47,412 nucleotides of DNA from assembly GCA_018815765.1 (NCBI GenBank), contig JAHIWM010000181.1, forward strand, positions 1-47,412. The letters run 5' to 3'. Made by a program: the position numbers and the translations under genes. The DNA is from Gammaproteobacteria bacterium. GTDB taxonomy: Bacteria; Pseudomonadota; Gammaproteobacteria; Enterobacterales; Alteromonadaceae. Shown here piece by piece: positions 1 to 12,478 of the stretch (within the stretch, counting starts at the first letter, position 1; every line of letters begins with the position of its first letter). Below the pieces are notes generated by a model. The model was not told the origin of the DNA. It was given only the letters and a program-made list of their open reading frames with translations, and did not search any database.

Positions 1-345
1 ACTGGCAAAACGCTGATGAGTGCCTGAAAGCCACTGCATAGTTTGGCTGTCCTTTGGGGCTGCACCTTCGCCAATCTGACTGAGAGTTGCACTGCAATGA
101 CTGATCAAAAGTGACGTGGGCTGAATGGGGATCAAGGCTAAGTCGGCATTCAGCTGTTCCAGTAGATAAGGCACCACCTTTTGCTGAAAACCATGATTGT
201 CTTCCAGCGCTTTATTCACCACTGTAGGCAAATGTTGTTTCAGCTCAGTTCCCAGCTTTTGAGTCGCAGTAAAATATGCCAGAACCACAGCCAGCAGCAG
301 GCCAAACCACAGACTGCCCGCCAGTAGCCAGAATGAGCTGTGCAT
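1..345 (-). CDS. Membrane-anchored protein, N-terminal part (gene runs off the window)
   Basis: The frame is open from the ATG at 345 to the window edge, giving 115 residues. It begins with a hydrophobic helix (about residues 4-25, containing LLAGSLWFGLLLAVVLAYF) followed by a soluble, probably periplasmic stretch containing a run LGTELKQHLPTVVNKALED. A GTG twelve bases upstream (357) is an alternative start and would overlap the preceding gene. It lies directly downstream of a membrane-anchored binding-protein-like gene in the same direction, so the two probably form an operon. One membrane helix followed by an extracytoplasmic segment is typical of sensor kinases or diguanylate cyclases, but no catalytic domain is visible in this part, so the function is not assigned. 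Confidence 0.6.
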   Translation of the reverse strand, partial: MHSSFWLLAGSLWFGLLLAVVLAYFTATQKLGTELKQHLPTVVNKALEDNHGFQQKVVPYLLEQLNADLALIPIQPTSLLISHCSATLSQIGEGAAPKDSQTMQWLSGTHQRFAS

Positions 346-346
346 T

Positions 347-1222
347 TTAAACTTCACAATGTAAATCCACTATGGTGGGTTTGAGCATCTCATCCAGAGC
401 CAGTAAGCTCTGCTGCAGCAGACAGCTTTTATCCTCAAGACTTTTATGCAAAAACCAGCTGCCGCCATTACTATAACCAGGGATCAGCAACCGTTGCTCA
501 GGCAAGACTTCAGTGCCAGCCAAGGTATACAACACTTGATCTGCAGCTTGTTGCACCACCTCTTGCTTTTGGTCCAGCAACACACTGGAGTAGATAGTGA
601 TTTCCCCTTTTTCAAAAGCGGCCAGCAAGGTCGTCCAGTCGTAATATTGTCGATAGTTAATATCGGCCAAAGTCAGGCCTTCTTGCTGCAACAAAGCCAC
701 AGGCAACTGAAAACCGCTATAACTGTTCACATCGGTTAAAAAACCAAAACGCTGCTGAGTCAAAAAAGCTTTATTCAACTGAAAAGACGGGCTTTTACTG
801 ACGAAATACACCGGGTACTTGGGGAAAATAAGAATTTCGCTGTAATAGGCATGCAAGTTATGCAAAGCGCCAGCTAACACCTCGCGCCTGGACCACAACA
901 GCTGATACTGGCCTGAAATCAGCGCATCGGCTGTCAGTTCAGTACGTTTGGGCCAGCTGACTTTAACACGACCAAAGTGTGCTGCCAGCTCAGTTTTATC
1001 ACACAGTTGTTTACCCAGGCTAAAAGAGTTGACCGGAGAACCTACCACGGATAACACAGGCCCTTCCGCTGCTGAGTTAATACGGCATTCCATACTGTCG
1101 TAGTCAGTTAATTGCAATCTGGGGGTTGGCCACATTGCCAACATCAGCAGACCACAAAACAAGACCAGAGCCACAAGGGCCAGTCCCAGATGGTACTGCC
1201 TGATTGTCAGGTAAAATCTCAC
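347..1222 (-). CDS. Membrane-anchored protein resembling a periplasmic solute-binding protein
   Basis: About 291 residues. I chose the GTG at 1222 because a GGAG lies eight bases upstream and the protein then starts just before a clear N-terminal membrane anchor (LGLALVALVLFCGLLMLAM). A longer frame reaches back to 1300 but lacks a good ribosome site. The rest reads as an extracytoplasmic mixed alpha/beta protein with Cys residues at both ends (MECRIN, DKSCLLQQ, DLHCEV). Segments such as FGFLTDVNSYSGFQLPVALL and FEKGEITIYSSVLL resemble type 2 periplasmic binding folds of the PhnD/SsuA kind; this is resemblance only. Its stop is followed at once by the next gene, which suggests a binding-protein plus sensor pair. 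Confidence 0.6.
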   Translation of the reverse strand: MRFYLTIRQYHLGLALVALVLFCGLLMLAMWPTPRLQLTDYDSMECRINSAAEGPVLSVVGSPVNSFSLGKQLCDKTELAAHFGRVKVSWPKRTELTADALISGQYQLLWSRREVLAGALHNLHAYYSEILIFPKYPVYFVSKSPSFQLNKAFLTQQRFGFLTDVNSYSGFQLPVALLQQEGLTLADINYRQYYDWTTLLAAFEKGEITIYSSVLLDQKQEVVQQAADQVLYTLAGTEVLPEQRLLIPGYSNGGSWFLHKSLEDKSCLLQQSLLALDEMLKPTIVDLHCEV

Positions 1223-1383
1223 TGGCGGTTCTCCATGCTTTGGCAAAAGAGTAGCCAGCAGCTGTGACAAATGTATGACAATCAGATGACTACAAATCAA
1301 TTAGCCAGAACCGGCATGCTCTTGCTCAGTCAGGAAATTCAAGCTAGGGTAATCCTCTTTATCTGTTTGAAGAATAATTAAAA

Positions 1384-2262
1384 ATGTTTGAAGCGCTAAC
1401 CCAGATTGGTTTACCCATAGCATTAATACTGATTATGACTGGCGTTGGTATGACGCTTCAGCCTGCCAATTTCTCAGAGGTTGCGCGTCAGCCTAAAGCA
1501 TTTTTTGTAGGAGCCCTGGCGCAGTTATTACTGCTGCCTGTTACGGCTTTATTCGTTATTTATCTGTTTGATCTGCAAGGTGAACTGGCTGTGGGTTTGT
1601 TTATTCTGGCTTTGTGCCCGGGTGGTACTACCTCTAATCTTTACAGCTATTTGTGCGAGGCCGATCTGGGTTTGTCGGTCGCGCTAACAGCACTGGTTGG
1701 ATTTATCACGCCATTTTCGTTGCCACTGCTGGCAGCATGGGCGATAGAACACTTCCTTGGTGAAAACACCTCATTCCAACTGCCGTTGTTAAAAACCTGG
1801 CTGACCTTGATGATTGTCAGTGTTTTACCTGTATTGCTTGGCATGTGGTTTAACTTTAAATGGCCTGAACGCTCACATCGCATTCAACCCTTTATCAGCC
1901 GCTTTTCGGTGATTGTATTGGTGTTATTGATTATCAGCATAGCAACTAACCTTGGCTCAGACCTTTGGCTATTTTTAGAAAAAACCGGACCGGCCACTTT
2001 AGCTTTAAATGTGCTGACTATGGTTGCAGGTTATTGGTTAGGCCGTTTTTTACTGCAGCAGGAAAAACAAGCCAGAACCATTTGTCTTGAAGTGGGCCTG
2101 CAAAATGGCACACTCGCTTTGATGATCACCACAGGCATTTTACAAAACAGCGCCATGTCGATAGCCCCCAGCGTCTATAGCTTACTGATGTTTATGACGG
2201 CGAGTTTGTTTACGGTTTGGGTGTTACGCAAAGATAAAACCAAGAGCAGTGGCGTTGTTTAA
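1384..2262 (+). CDS. Bile acid:sodium symporter family (BASS) transporter
   Basis: A 292-residue integral membrane protein with about nine to ten hydrophobic segments along its whole length. The N-terminus (MFEALTQIGLPIALILIM then GMTLQPANF) and the motif LCPGGTTSNLYSYL near residue 80 are typical of the BASS/SBF family, in which that region helps form the Na+ sites. Family members import organic anions with Na+, for example bile acids, pantoate or keto acids; the substrate here cannot be told from sequence. It stands alone, convergent with glpK, whose 3' end is 40 bases away. The ribosome site before the ATG is weak (AAGAATAA). Confidence 0.85.
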   Translation: MFEALTQIGLPIALILIMTGVGMTLQPANFSEVARQPKAFFVGALAQLLLLPVTALFVIYLFDLQGELAVGLFILALCPGGTTSNLYSYLCEADLGLSVALTALVGFITPFSLPLLAAWAIEHFLGENTSFQLPLLKTWLTLMIVSVLPVLLGMWFNFKWPERSHRIQPFISRFSVIVLVLLIISIATNLGSDLWLFLEKTGPATLALNVLTMVAGYWLGRFLLQQEKQARTICLEVGLQNGTLALMITTGILQNSAMSIAPSVYSLLMFMTASLFTVWVLRKDKTKSSGVV

Positions 2263-2302
2263 AATAGGCTTAGATTGAAGACGGGCGACCATTCAATGAG
2301 CT

Positions 2303-3781
2303 TTACGCAAGCACCGAAACCAAAGCTTTTTGCCAACCGCTTAGCAACTGCTGGCGTTTATCTGCTGACATCGCAGGTAAAAACTGTTGAGCATCAGAGC
2401 TGAATTGCACGTTGGCCAGACTGTCAAACCAACCCAGCTGCACTGCTGCCAGCACCGAAGCGCCATAAGCCGAAGCTTCGTTTTGGCTGGGTTTAAGCAC
2501 TGGCACATTCAGCACATCAGCCAGATGCTGGCAAAGCCAGTTATTCGCCACCATGCCACCATCTATTTGCAATTGCTCTGCCTTGGCACCATCAGCCAAC
2601 ATAGCTGCAAGTAAATCAGCAGTTTGATAGACCACAGCTTCCAAAGCTGCACGGGCGAGATTTGCTTTGCCCGTACCCAGTGTCATACCAACCAAAGCAG
2701 CACGAGCTTCAGGTTGCCAATGTGGTGCAGCTAAACCAGTAAAAGCAGGTACTAAATACACACCACCATTGTCCGGCAGGCTTTGCGCCAAAGCTTCAGT
2801 TTCACTGGCTTGTTGAATAACACCCAGCTGATCCCGTAGCCATTTGACTGCAGCACCAGCGACAAAAATGGCACCTTCCAGCGCATAAAAAGTTTGGCCC
2901 TGCACAGTAAAAGCCACAGTGGTCAGTAATCTGTGTTTAGAAAATAACGGACTACAGCCCGTATTTAATAAGGCAAAACAGCCTGTGCCATAAGTGCTTT
3001 TTAACGAGCCTGCACTGATACAACCCTGACCTAAAGCCGCAGCTTGTTGATCGCCCACCAGCGCCAGCACAGGCAAAGCCAAACCAAATAAGCGGGTATC
3101 ACACAAGCCATAGCTATCAGCGCTTTGTTTAACCTGCGGCAGGATCTGCTCCGGCACATTAAACAGCTGCAGCAGTTCCTGATCCCAATTTAAGCTTTGC
3201 AGATTCAGCAATAAAGTACGGCTGGCATTGGTGCTGTCTGTGGCATGCACCTGACCTGATGTGAGACGCCAGAGTAAAAAACTATCGATAGTGCCAAAGG
3301 CCAGTTCGTTATCGGCCAGCGCCTGCTGCACATCGGTATTGTTCTGGAGTAACCACTGAATTTTGCTGGCGGAAAAATAAGGGTCCAGCAGCAAACCGGT
3401 TTTTTGCTGCACCCAATCTTCATGGCCTTGATCTTTCAGTTGCTGGCAATAATCCGCTGTACGCCTGTCCTGCCAGACAATAGCAGGCGCCAGCACTTGG
3501 TCTTTCGCTTTATGCCAAAGCACAGTAGTTTCGCGCTGATTGCTGATGCTAACACCCAAGACTTCAATACCCAGCTGCACCGCCTGCGCCAACACCTGCC
3601 GACACACCTTCAGCACCGACAACCAAATCAGCTCTGCGTCTTGCTCAACCCAGCCCTGCTCTGGATAGACACAATCCAGCTCCTGCTGCGCCACAGCCAA
3701 TACCTTGCCGTCGCGGTTAAATAACAAAGCGCGGCTGGAAGATGTACCCTGGTCTATAGATAAAATAGCTTGCTGGCGCAT
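2303..3781 (-). CDS. glpK: Glycerol kinase
   Basis: A 492-residue FGGY-family kinase that phosphorylates glycerol to sn-glycerol 3-phosphate in the cytoplasm. The ATP-site phosphate loop DQGTSSSRALLF is at residues 10-21, the glycerol contacts lie in SNQRETTVLW (80-89), and the catalytic Asp is in LVGDQQAAALGQ (about 244). The C-terminal half carries LQIDGGMVANNWL and a glycine-rich ATP-binding segment. Length fits the family (about 500). No glpF or glpD lies next to it: it is isolated between the BASS gene (convergent) and an antitoxin gene (divergent), so its usual glycerol regulon partners must be elsewhere. Confidence 0.95.
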   Translation of the reverse strand: MRQQAILSIDQGTSSSRALLFNRDGKVLAVAQQELDCVYPEQGWVEQDAELIWLSVLKVCRQVLAQAVQLGIEVLGVSISNQRETTVLWHKAKDQVLAPAIVWQDRRTADYCQQLKDQGHEDWVQQKTGLLLDPYFSASKIQWLLQNNTDVQQALADNELAFGTIDSFLLWRLTSGQVHATDSTNASRTLLLNLQSLNWDQELLQLFNVPEQILPQVKQSADSYGLCDTRLFGLALPVLALVGDQQAAALGQGCISAGSLKSTYGTGCFALLNTGCSPLFSKHRLLTTVAFTVQGQTFYALEGAIFVAGAAVKWLRDQLGVIQQASETEALAQSLPDNGGVYLVPAFTGLAAPHWQPEARAALVGMTLGTGKANLARAALEAVVYQTADLLAAMLADGAKAEQLQIDGGMVANNWLCQHLADVLNVPVLKPSQNEASAYGASVLAAVQLGWFDSLANVQFSSDAQQFLPAMSADKRQQLLSGWQKALVSVLA

Positions 3782-3934
3782 ACATCGCTCTTAGAATAGT
3801 GTGGATAGCTCTAGCCTAGCTGGGCCTGATGCAGTTGGGAAGAGGTAAGAATGGGCTGTTCTGGCATTCCCGAAGATGAGCTGTCATAGTTTGTGGCAAT
3901 AGAACTGACTCATAGCTTCTTTCTGGTGACGACT

Positions 3935-4162
3935 ATGCACACCCTAAGTATCAATCAATTCAGAGATCATATTGATACCCATATTGAGCAAGTGATCGAT
4001 AGTCACAACCCAATCAAAGTGACTCTTGATTGCGGTAAAGCCTTTGTGATGCTCAGTGCTGACGACTGGGAGCGGGAACAAGAAACACTTTATGTAATGC
4101 AGAACAAGAGCTTAATGTCACAAATTGTGGACTCTGCATCCAGCCATAAAAGAAGTAAGTAG
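3935..4162 (+). CDS. YefM/Phd-family antitoxin without an adjacent toxin
   Basis: 75 residues from the ATG at 3935, chosen because MHTLSINQFRDHIDTHIEQV aligns with the YefM N-terminus (a start, an S-x-x-x-R or F-R helix, then a beta strand). The middle, IKVTLDCGKAFVMLSADDWE, fits the antitoxin core usually written as ITRQNGEAAVLMSLEEY. Family members bind operator DNA through the N-terminal domain and neutralise a RelE/YoeB toxin with the C-terminal tail. No toxin gene follows: the next 75 bases are non-coding and then comes the 3' end of katG on the other strand. It is therefore an orphan antitoxin or the remnant of a pair. Confidence 0.7.
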   Translation: MHTLSINQFRDHIDTHIEQVIDSHNPIKVTLDCGKAFVMLSADDWEREQETLYVMQNKSLMSQIVDSASSHKRSK

Positions 4163-4237
4163 TGAATACAGTTATAAACACGGCGACCCAAAGGCCGCCG
4201 TAGTTTTATCTCCACAATTTACTCAACAACAACGCTA

Positions 4238-6484
<2,247 letters not shown>

Positions 6485-6634
6485 TTAAAGTTTAACCTGC
6501 ACCGCGATAAACACTAGACCAATGGAATAGAAAATGCGGTTCTAATCAATTTAAGTGATTGATTGAGATTTAAGCAATTTGTAAAGGTTTTTTGGCGGGG
6601 CTTTGGGGTGAGCGATCTTTGTAACCAAACTGCC

Positions 6635-6681
6635 TTGCTTGATTACTCAACTTGCACTATATTTTGTACGCTATTTCGTAC
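6635..6681 (+). promoter_or_regulatory. Promoter and palindromic operator of the toxin-antitoxin operon
   Basis: A -35 TTGCTT (6635-6640) and a -10 TATATT (6658-6663) are 17 bases apart. Directly after lies GTACG-N6-CGTAC (6666-6681), a dyad over the expected start of transcription and 16 bases before the GTG start. This is the usual position of the autoregulatory operator bound by Phd-type antitoxins. Assignment is from position and symmetry only. Confidence 0.6.
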
Positions 6682-6697
6682 TTAATAGGACTCTATT

Positions 6698-6979
6698 GTG
6701 GCACGTCTCCGTCTTGATCAGGACATCCAACCTCTTTCTGAATTCAGATCCAGTGTTGCTTCTTATATTCGGCAAATTAACGAAACCCGCCGTCCTTTAG
6801 TGATCACACAACATGGCAAAGGCGTCGCTGTGCTGTTGGACGTTGCTGAATATGAAGCGATGCAGGAGAAAATTGAACTGCTGGAGGAACTGCGCACCGC
6901 TGAAGCCCAACTGGCGTCAGGTGCCGGAGTTACAAATGAAGATGCCCGCAGTTTGCTGCTAGCTCGGCTTAAAAAATGA
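6698..6979 (+). CDS. Type II antitoxin, Phd/YefM family
   Basis: 93 residues from a GTG start (6698). The N-terminal part, LSEFRSSVASYIRQINETRR, PLVITQHGKGVAVLLDVAEYE, is the standard Phd/YefM fold. The remainder (EAMQEKIELLEELRTAEAQL and onward) is a charged helix that should wrap the toxin. The stop overlaps the toxin start by four bases (ATGA), showing translational coupling. Family members repress their own promoter, and a palindrome sits in the right place upstream (6666-6681). Confident as to family; the cellular target is that of the partner toxin and is unknown. Confidence 0.88.
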   Translation: MARLRLDQDIQPLSEFRSSVASYIRQINETRRPLVITQHGKGVAVLLDVAEYEAMQEKIELLEELRTAEAQLASGAGVTNEDARSLLLARLKK

Positions 6980-7263
6980 ATGTGGTCTGGTCGCCTTTAG
7001 CTTTGGAAAAGCTGGGTGACGCAGCAGATTTTATTGCGCTGGATAATCCAGCAGCAGCGGAAAAATGGGTGAACGAGGTATTAGATAAAACAGCGCTGTT
7101 GAGTTCACTTCCTGAAATGGGCCGAGCAGTGCCGGAACTTCTCTACAGTAACTACCGTGAAATCATCTTCGGCCACTACAGAATTATTTACTGCGTAGAC
7201 CATGAAGTAAGGATCCTCACAGTACGTAATTGCCGACAAATGCTGGGAGATTGGGATGTTTGA
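6976..7263 (+). CDS. Type II toxin, RelE/ParE superfamily
   Basis: 95 residues, starting inside the last codons of the antitoxin gene. The pattern VVWSPLALEKLGDAADFIA, then PAAAEKWVNEVLDK, PEMGRAVPEL, YREIIFGHYRIIYCV and ILTVRNCRQML is the ParE-like fold: two N-terminal helices, a central sheet and a final strand. The conserved YREIIFGHYRIIY block is typical of the ParE branch, whose members poison gyrase, while RelE members cut mRNA on the ribosome. The sequence alone does not settle which. A bidirectional terminator at 7371-7394 closes the operon. Confidence 0.85.
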   Translation: MNVVWSPLALEKLGDAADFIALDNPAAAEKWVNEVLDKTALLSSLPEMGRAVPELLYSNYREIIFGHYRIIYCVDHEVRILTVRNCRQMLGDWDV

Positions 7264-7370
7264 GTTATTGGAGGTTGTTGAGGTCTAGGATGGCAGTTTA
7301 GGGGATCAGAGCAAGTTTGCTCGACAAACCTTGATCTGCCCTCTTCAAAATCCACTATCCCCATAAACAG

Positions 7371-7394
7371 AAAACCCGGCATAAGCCGGGTTTT
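7371..7394. terminator. Bidirectional intrinsic terminator between parE-like gene and groEL
   Basis: A perfect 10 bp stem, AAAACCCGGC / GCCGGGTTTT, with an ATAA loop. Runs of A and T at either end give a U tract on both strands, so it can end both the toxin operon (+) and groESL (-). Confidence 0.85.
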
Positions 7395-7420
7395 CCTTTG
7401 AAAACAATGACATAACTAAG

Positions 7421-9091
<1,671 letters not shown>

Positions 9092-9109
9092 TTAGAAAGT
9101 TCGGTTTAA

Positions 9110-9400
9110 TTATTCGGTGATCACGCCAAGGATGTTGTCTTCTTTCGTGATGACATATTCCTGGCCTTCGATTTTTTCAGTGCGTTCTACGTAAGCACCA
9201 AAGATCACTTTGTCGCCGACTTTCACATCTAAAGGACGGACTGTGCCGTTTTCTAAAATGCGGCCGTTGCCTACAGCAACAACTTCACCACGAGTAGATT
9301 TTTCAGCAGAAGCGCCAGTCAGCACAATACCACCAGCGGATTTGCTTTCAGCTTCTAAACGCTTGATGATGACGCGATCGTGTAATGGACGAATATTCAT
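9110..9400 (-). CDS. groES: Co-chaperonin GroES (Hsp10)
   Basis: 96 residues, beginning [20 protein letters not shown], the typical GroES N-terminus. The mobile loop that docks on GroEL is [20 protein letters not shown] (about residues 21-40), and the end is [13 protein letters not shown]. It caps the GroEL ring and closes the folding chamber. First gene of groESL, with a good ribosome site (TAGGAG) before the ATG and a heat-shock promoter about 60 bases upstream. Confidence 0.99.
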   Translation of the reverse strand: MNIRPLHDRVIIKRLEAESKSAGGIVLTGASAEKSTRGEVVAVGNGRILENGTVRPLDVKVGDKVIFGAYVERTEKIEGQEYVITKEDNILGVITE

Positions 9401-9461
9401 GCTTTTTTATCTCCTAAAAGCGATTTGGGTTTAACATTGATTGTTAAATTGACTGTCAGCT

Positions 9462-9490
9462 ATATGGGGCAATCTCCTTATGAACCCAAG
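9462..9490 (-). promoter_or_regulatory. Sigma-32 (heat-shock) promoter of groES-groEL
   Basis: Read on the minus strand, CTTGGG (9485-9490) is followed after 15 bases by CCCCATAT (9462-9469). The known heat-shock consensus is CTTGAA, 13-15 bases, CCCCATNT, so the -10 fits perfectly and the -35 in four of six positions. It stands about 60 bases before the groES start. Confidence 0.8.
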
Positions 9491-9613
9491 GGCTATTTTT
9501 TAAAAAATCTCATTACTGAGATTATTTGCTTACTTTTTGCGCAACCAATTCGTTTTGTGCAACAAAATACGGGATAAGCAGGTCTTGTTTGCCGTGACAA
9601 AGAGGATATCGCC

Positions 9614-9934
9614 ATGATGATGGAACTGATTTTATGCAATTGTCCTGATTTACAGGTGGCAGAGCGCATCACTCAGCACTTGCTGGAGCAAAAGCTGGCA
9701 GCTTGTGTTAACGTTTTGCCCGCTGTGCAATCGCATTATGTCTGGCAAGGCAAACTTGAACAGAGCACTGAAATTCCGCTGTTAATTAAGGCCAGAAAAG
9801 AAGATTTTATCGAAATTGAACAGGCTATTTGTGCTTTACACCCGTATCAAGTGCCTGAAATTATTGCCATTGCCGCGCAACAAGTATTCGCCCCCTATTT
9901 ACAGTGGGTTCAAGAGGTAACAAGTCGTGATTAA
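9614..9934 (+). CDS. cutA: Divalent-cation tolerance protein CutA
   Basis: 106 residues of the CutA1 family, small trimeric proteins with a ferredoxin-like fold related to PII proteins. Family landmarks are LCNCPDLQVAERITQHLLEQ, KLAACVNVLPAVQSHYVWQG, EIPLLIKARKEDFIEIE and HPYQVPEIIAI. Its exact role is unclear; E. coli mutants of the cutA locus were copper sensitive, partly because of the downstream dsbD. Three ATG codons stand in a row at the start (9614, 9617, 9620); a GAGG lies upstream. The gene overlaps dsbD by eight bases, the same pair order as in E. coli. Confidence 0.95.
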   Translation: MMMELILCNCPDLQVAERITQHLLEQKLAACVNVLPAVQSHYVWQGKLEQSTEIPLLIKARKEDFIEIEQAICALHPYQVPEIIAIAAQQVFAPYLQWVQEVTSRD

Positions 9935-11750
9935 GAGTTTTTTATTTAGCCTGCTGTTAAGTCTCTCTTTTATAAGCCAGGCCCAAAGTACCAACGCGCT
10001 GGCCGCCTTGCAGCAAGGTTCTCAGTTTCTGCCGGTAGAGCAGGCTTTTGTGATGGATTTCCGCCAGCAGGAAAACAAATTACAAGTCAGCTTTACCATA
10101 GCCGACGGCTACTACCTGTATAAAGACAAGTTTAAGTTTGTCGGTATAGATGCCGCCTTTTCCCATCCGCAGTATCCAAAAGGCGTGATGATTAAAGATG
10201 AATACTTTGGTGAATCCGAAGTGTATTTCCATCAGGTGGTATTGGATATTCCACTGAGCCAATTGGGTTCTGAAGCCATGCTCAAAGTGCGCTTCCAGGG
10301 CTGTGCTGAAGCAGGTTTATGTTATCCGGTGCAAACGCTGGATATTCCACTAATAGTACCTGCAGCTGACGAAGGCCCGGCGGCAAGTGCCAGCACTGCA
10401 GATGCTGCAGCAGCTTTAGGTATAGTTGATAACTCTGCAGCGAATACTTCAACAACCTCAACAGCTCCTGTATCAGAACAGCTGCAACTGTTAGACAAAT
10501 TACAAACCGACAGCACGGTCAAAGCGCTGTTTTTGTTTTTCCTGTTGGGTTTAGGTTTGGCTTTTACGCCTTGTGTTTTCCCCATGTATCCGATTTTAAC
10601 CAGCATTATTGTAGGGCAAGGCCAGCAGTTATCTGGTAAACGCGCTTTTAGTTTGTCGATGGCTTATGTGCAGGGTATGGCGGTCAGCTACTCCTTATTG
10701 GGTTTATTGGTCGCAAGCTTAGGTTTGCAGTTCCAGACCTACTTTCAGCACCCTATAGTATTAGTTGCCATCAGTATTTTATTTGTCGCTTTGGCTTTGG
10801 CTATGTTTGGCGTCTTTAACTTAAGCCTGCCGGAAAAATGGCAAAACAAGGTCAATAGCTTAAGCAACAAACAACAAGGTGGCAGCATTAAAGGTGCGGC
10901 TTTGATGGGTTTGTTATCAGGTTTAGTCGCCTCCCCTTGCACCACAGCACCACTGACAGCGGCACTTTTATATGTAGCTCAGTCCGGCGATTTAGCCTTG
11001 GGCGCTTTAACGCTGTATATCTTAAGTATGGGTATGGGCTTGCCTTTGCTGATTTTAGGCAGCACGGGCGGTAAGTTTTTACCTAAAGCCGGCGCCTGGA
11101 TGGATGTAGTCAAAGCCAGCTTTGGTTTCCTGTTATTAGCAGTGCCAGTTTGGCTACTTAGCCGTTTCCTGCCTGCTTACGTGGTGGTGATTGCCGCAAC
11201 TCTAGTCTTGTTAATGCTAGCCGTGTATTTACACCGCTTATCGCAGCAGCTCTCTTCCGGCACAACAGGCCAAAGTATTAGCTGGATGCTGGCCTTAGTG
11301 ATTGTGCTGGGAACTACGGGCGCAAACTTATGGTATTGGTTGCCTGGAACTACAGTGACAACTACGCAAGCCACTCAAAACCAAAACACTGAATTTAAAC
11401 TGGTGAAAACTTTGGATGAGCTGCAACAGGAAGTGAAAAAATCAGCGCAAGCAGGTAAACCTGTACTGGTCGATTTGTTCGCCGAATGGTGTGTGGCTTG
11501 TAAGGAGTTTGAGCACATCACTTTTGCCGATGGCGAAGTGAAAAACTTAATGGCGCAGTTCACCTTAATTAAGATTGATGTAACCCATGCGACCGATCAG
11601 GATCAGCAATTGTTGGATCATTTTCAGGTTTTAGGTTTGCCAACTTTGCTGTTATTTGACAAAAACGGCAGCGAATTAACGCAATCTCGCATCACTGGCT
11701 TCATGGGACCGAAAGATTTTAGTGCCCATTTAGGCCCAATACTGCAGTAA
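9927..11750 (+). CDS. dsbD: Thiol:disulfide interchange protein DsbD
   Basis: 607 residues from a GTG start. DsbD carries electrons from cytoplasmic thioredoxin across the inner membrane to periplasmic DsbC/DsbG and cytochrome maturation proteins. A signal peptide (FLFSLLLSLSFISQAQ) leads into the N-terminal immunoglobulin-like domain with the Cys pair CAEAGLC (about 129-135). The eight-helix core holds its two redox Cys in FTPCVFPMYP and ASPCTTAPLT. The C-terminal thioredoxin domain carries FAEWCVACKEFE (CxxC). All expected Cys residues are present and length fits the family (about 570-620). It is translationally coupled to cutA, and a strong hairpin follows at 11770-11798. Confidence 0.97.
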   Translation: MIKSFLFSLLLSLSFISQAQSTNALAALQQGSQFLPVEQAFVMDFRQQENKLQVSFTIADGYYLYKDKFKFVGIDAAFSHPQYPKGVMIKDEYFGESEVYFHQVVLDIPLSQLGSEAMLKVRFQGCAEAGLCYPVQTLDIPLIVPAADEGPAASASTADAAAALGIVDNSAANTSTTSTAPVSEQLQLLDKLQTDSTVKALFLFFLLGLGLAFTPCVFPMYPILTSIIVGQGQQLSGKRAFSLSMAYVQGMAVSYSLLGLLVASLGLQFQTYFQHPIVLVAISILFVALALAMFGVFNLSLPEKWQNKVNSLSNKQQGGSIKGAALMGLLSGLVASPCTTAPLTAALLYVAQSGDLALGALTLYILSMGMGLPLLILGSTGGKFLPKAGAWMDVVKASFGFLLLAVPVWLLSRFLPAYVVVIAATLVLLMLAVYLHRLSQQLSSGTTGQSISWMLALVIVLGTTGANLWYWLPGTTVTTTQATQNQNTEFKLVKTLDELQQEVKKSAQAGKPVLVDLFAEWCVACKEFEHITFADGEVKNLMAQFTLIKIDVTHATDQDQQLLDHFQVLGLPTLLLFDKNGSELTQSRITGFMGPKDFSAHLGPILQ

Positions 11751-11769
11751 AAATTTCCGCGCTACTCAC

Positions 11770-11798
11770 GGCAAAGTCAGACAGGCTCTGACTTTGCC
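11770..11798 (+). terminator. Hairpin after dsbD (terminator-like)
   Basis: A perfect 12 bp stem (GGCAAAGTCAGA / TCTGACTTTGCC) with a CAGGC loop, 20 bases past the dsbD stop. It lacks a proper U tract, so termination may be weak or the hairpin may mainly protect the mRNA 3' end. Confidence 0.55.
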
Positions 11799-11862
11799 TG
11801 AATTTCCAGACTTCATTTTCAACTTCGCAAAAAAGTTCCGTTCTGCTGATAAGACCAGTATT

Positions 11863-11893
11863 TTGCTGCCATTTGCAACGATTTCACTATAAT
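11863..11893 (+). promoter_or_regulatory. Probable promoter of aroQ-accB-accC
   Basis: A perfect -10 TATAAT (11888-11893) is preceded by TTGCTG (11863-11868) at 19 bases, slightly long. It lies about 110 bases before the aroQ start, leaving a leader in which AccB autoregulation, known for acc operons, could act. Confidence 0.5.
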
Positions 11894-12004
11894 AAGCGGC
11901 AAATCTGCAGCGACAGCTGGTCGCTGAACAAAAAAGATGCAATTGCTTTATGCCTTTGGCAAGATAGTTGGCAATTAAACAAGATGACGGGAAATTCGCG
12001 CTAT

Positions 12005-12463
12005 ATGTCTACAAACTTACGTATTTTGCTGCTCAACGGCCCTAACTTAAATATGTTAGGCAAACGTGAGCCTCAAATTTATGGCGCCGCTACTTTACCG
12101 CAAATTGTTGATGGCTTAACTGCCCATGCCAAAGAGCTGAATGCTACTTTGACTCATCTGCAATCCAACGCCGAACATGAGCTCATCAACGCTATTCAGC
12201 AAAGCTTAGGACAACAGGACTTTATTATTATCAACCCGGGCGCATATACCCATACCAGCGTGGCTATTCGTGATGCGCTGCTGGCCGTGGCTATCCCTTT
12301 TATTGAAGTGCATTTGTCCAATGTACATGCTCGGGAAGAATTCCGTCGTCACTCGTATTTATCCGATATCGCCAAAGGTGTGATTTGTGGTTTAGGGGCC
12401 AAAGGCTACCACCATGCACTGGAATCGGCGGTGTCGTCCTTATCAACCATTCCATCAAATTAA
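12005..12463 (+). CDS. aroQ: Type II 3-dehydroquinate dehydratase
   Basis: 152 residues from the ATG at 12005. The longer open frame back to 11873 overlaps the promoter and has no homology-like content. The enzyme converts 3-dehydroquinate to 3-dehydroshikimate in the shikimate pathway and forms a dodecamer. Motifs: [21 protein letters not shown] (with the Arg and catalytic Tyr of the active-site lid), [35 protein letters not shown], and [19 protein letters not shown], which includes the catalytic His region. It heads aroQ-accB-accC, a common gammaproteobacterial order, with 15 bases before accB. Confidence 0.97.
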   Translation: MSTNLRILLLNGPNLNMLGKREPQIYGAATLPQIVDGLTAHAKELNATLTHLQSNAEHELINAIQQSLGQQDFIIINPGAYTHTSVAIRDALLAVAIPFIEVHLSNVHAREEFRRHSYLSDIAKGVICGLGAKGYHHALESAVSSLSTIPSN

Positions 12464-12478
12464 TTAGGCAACTACGTC

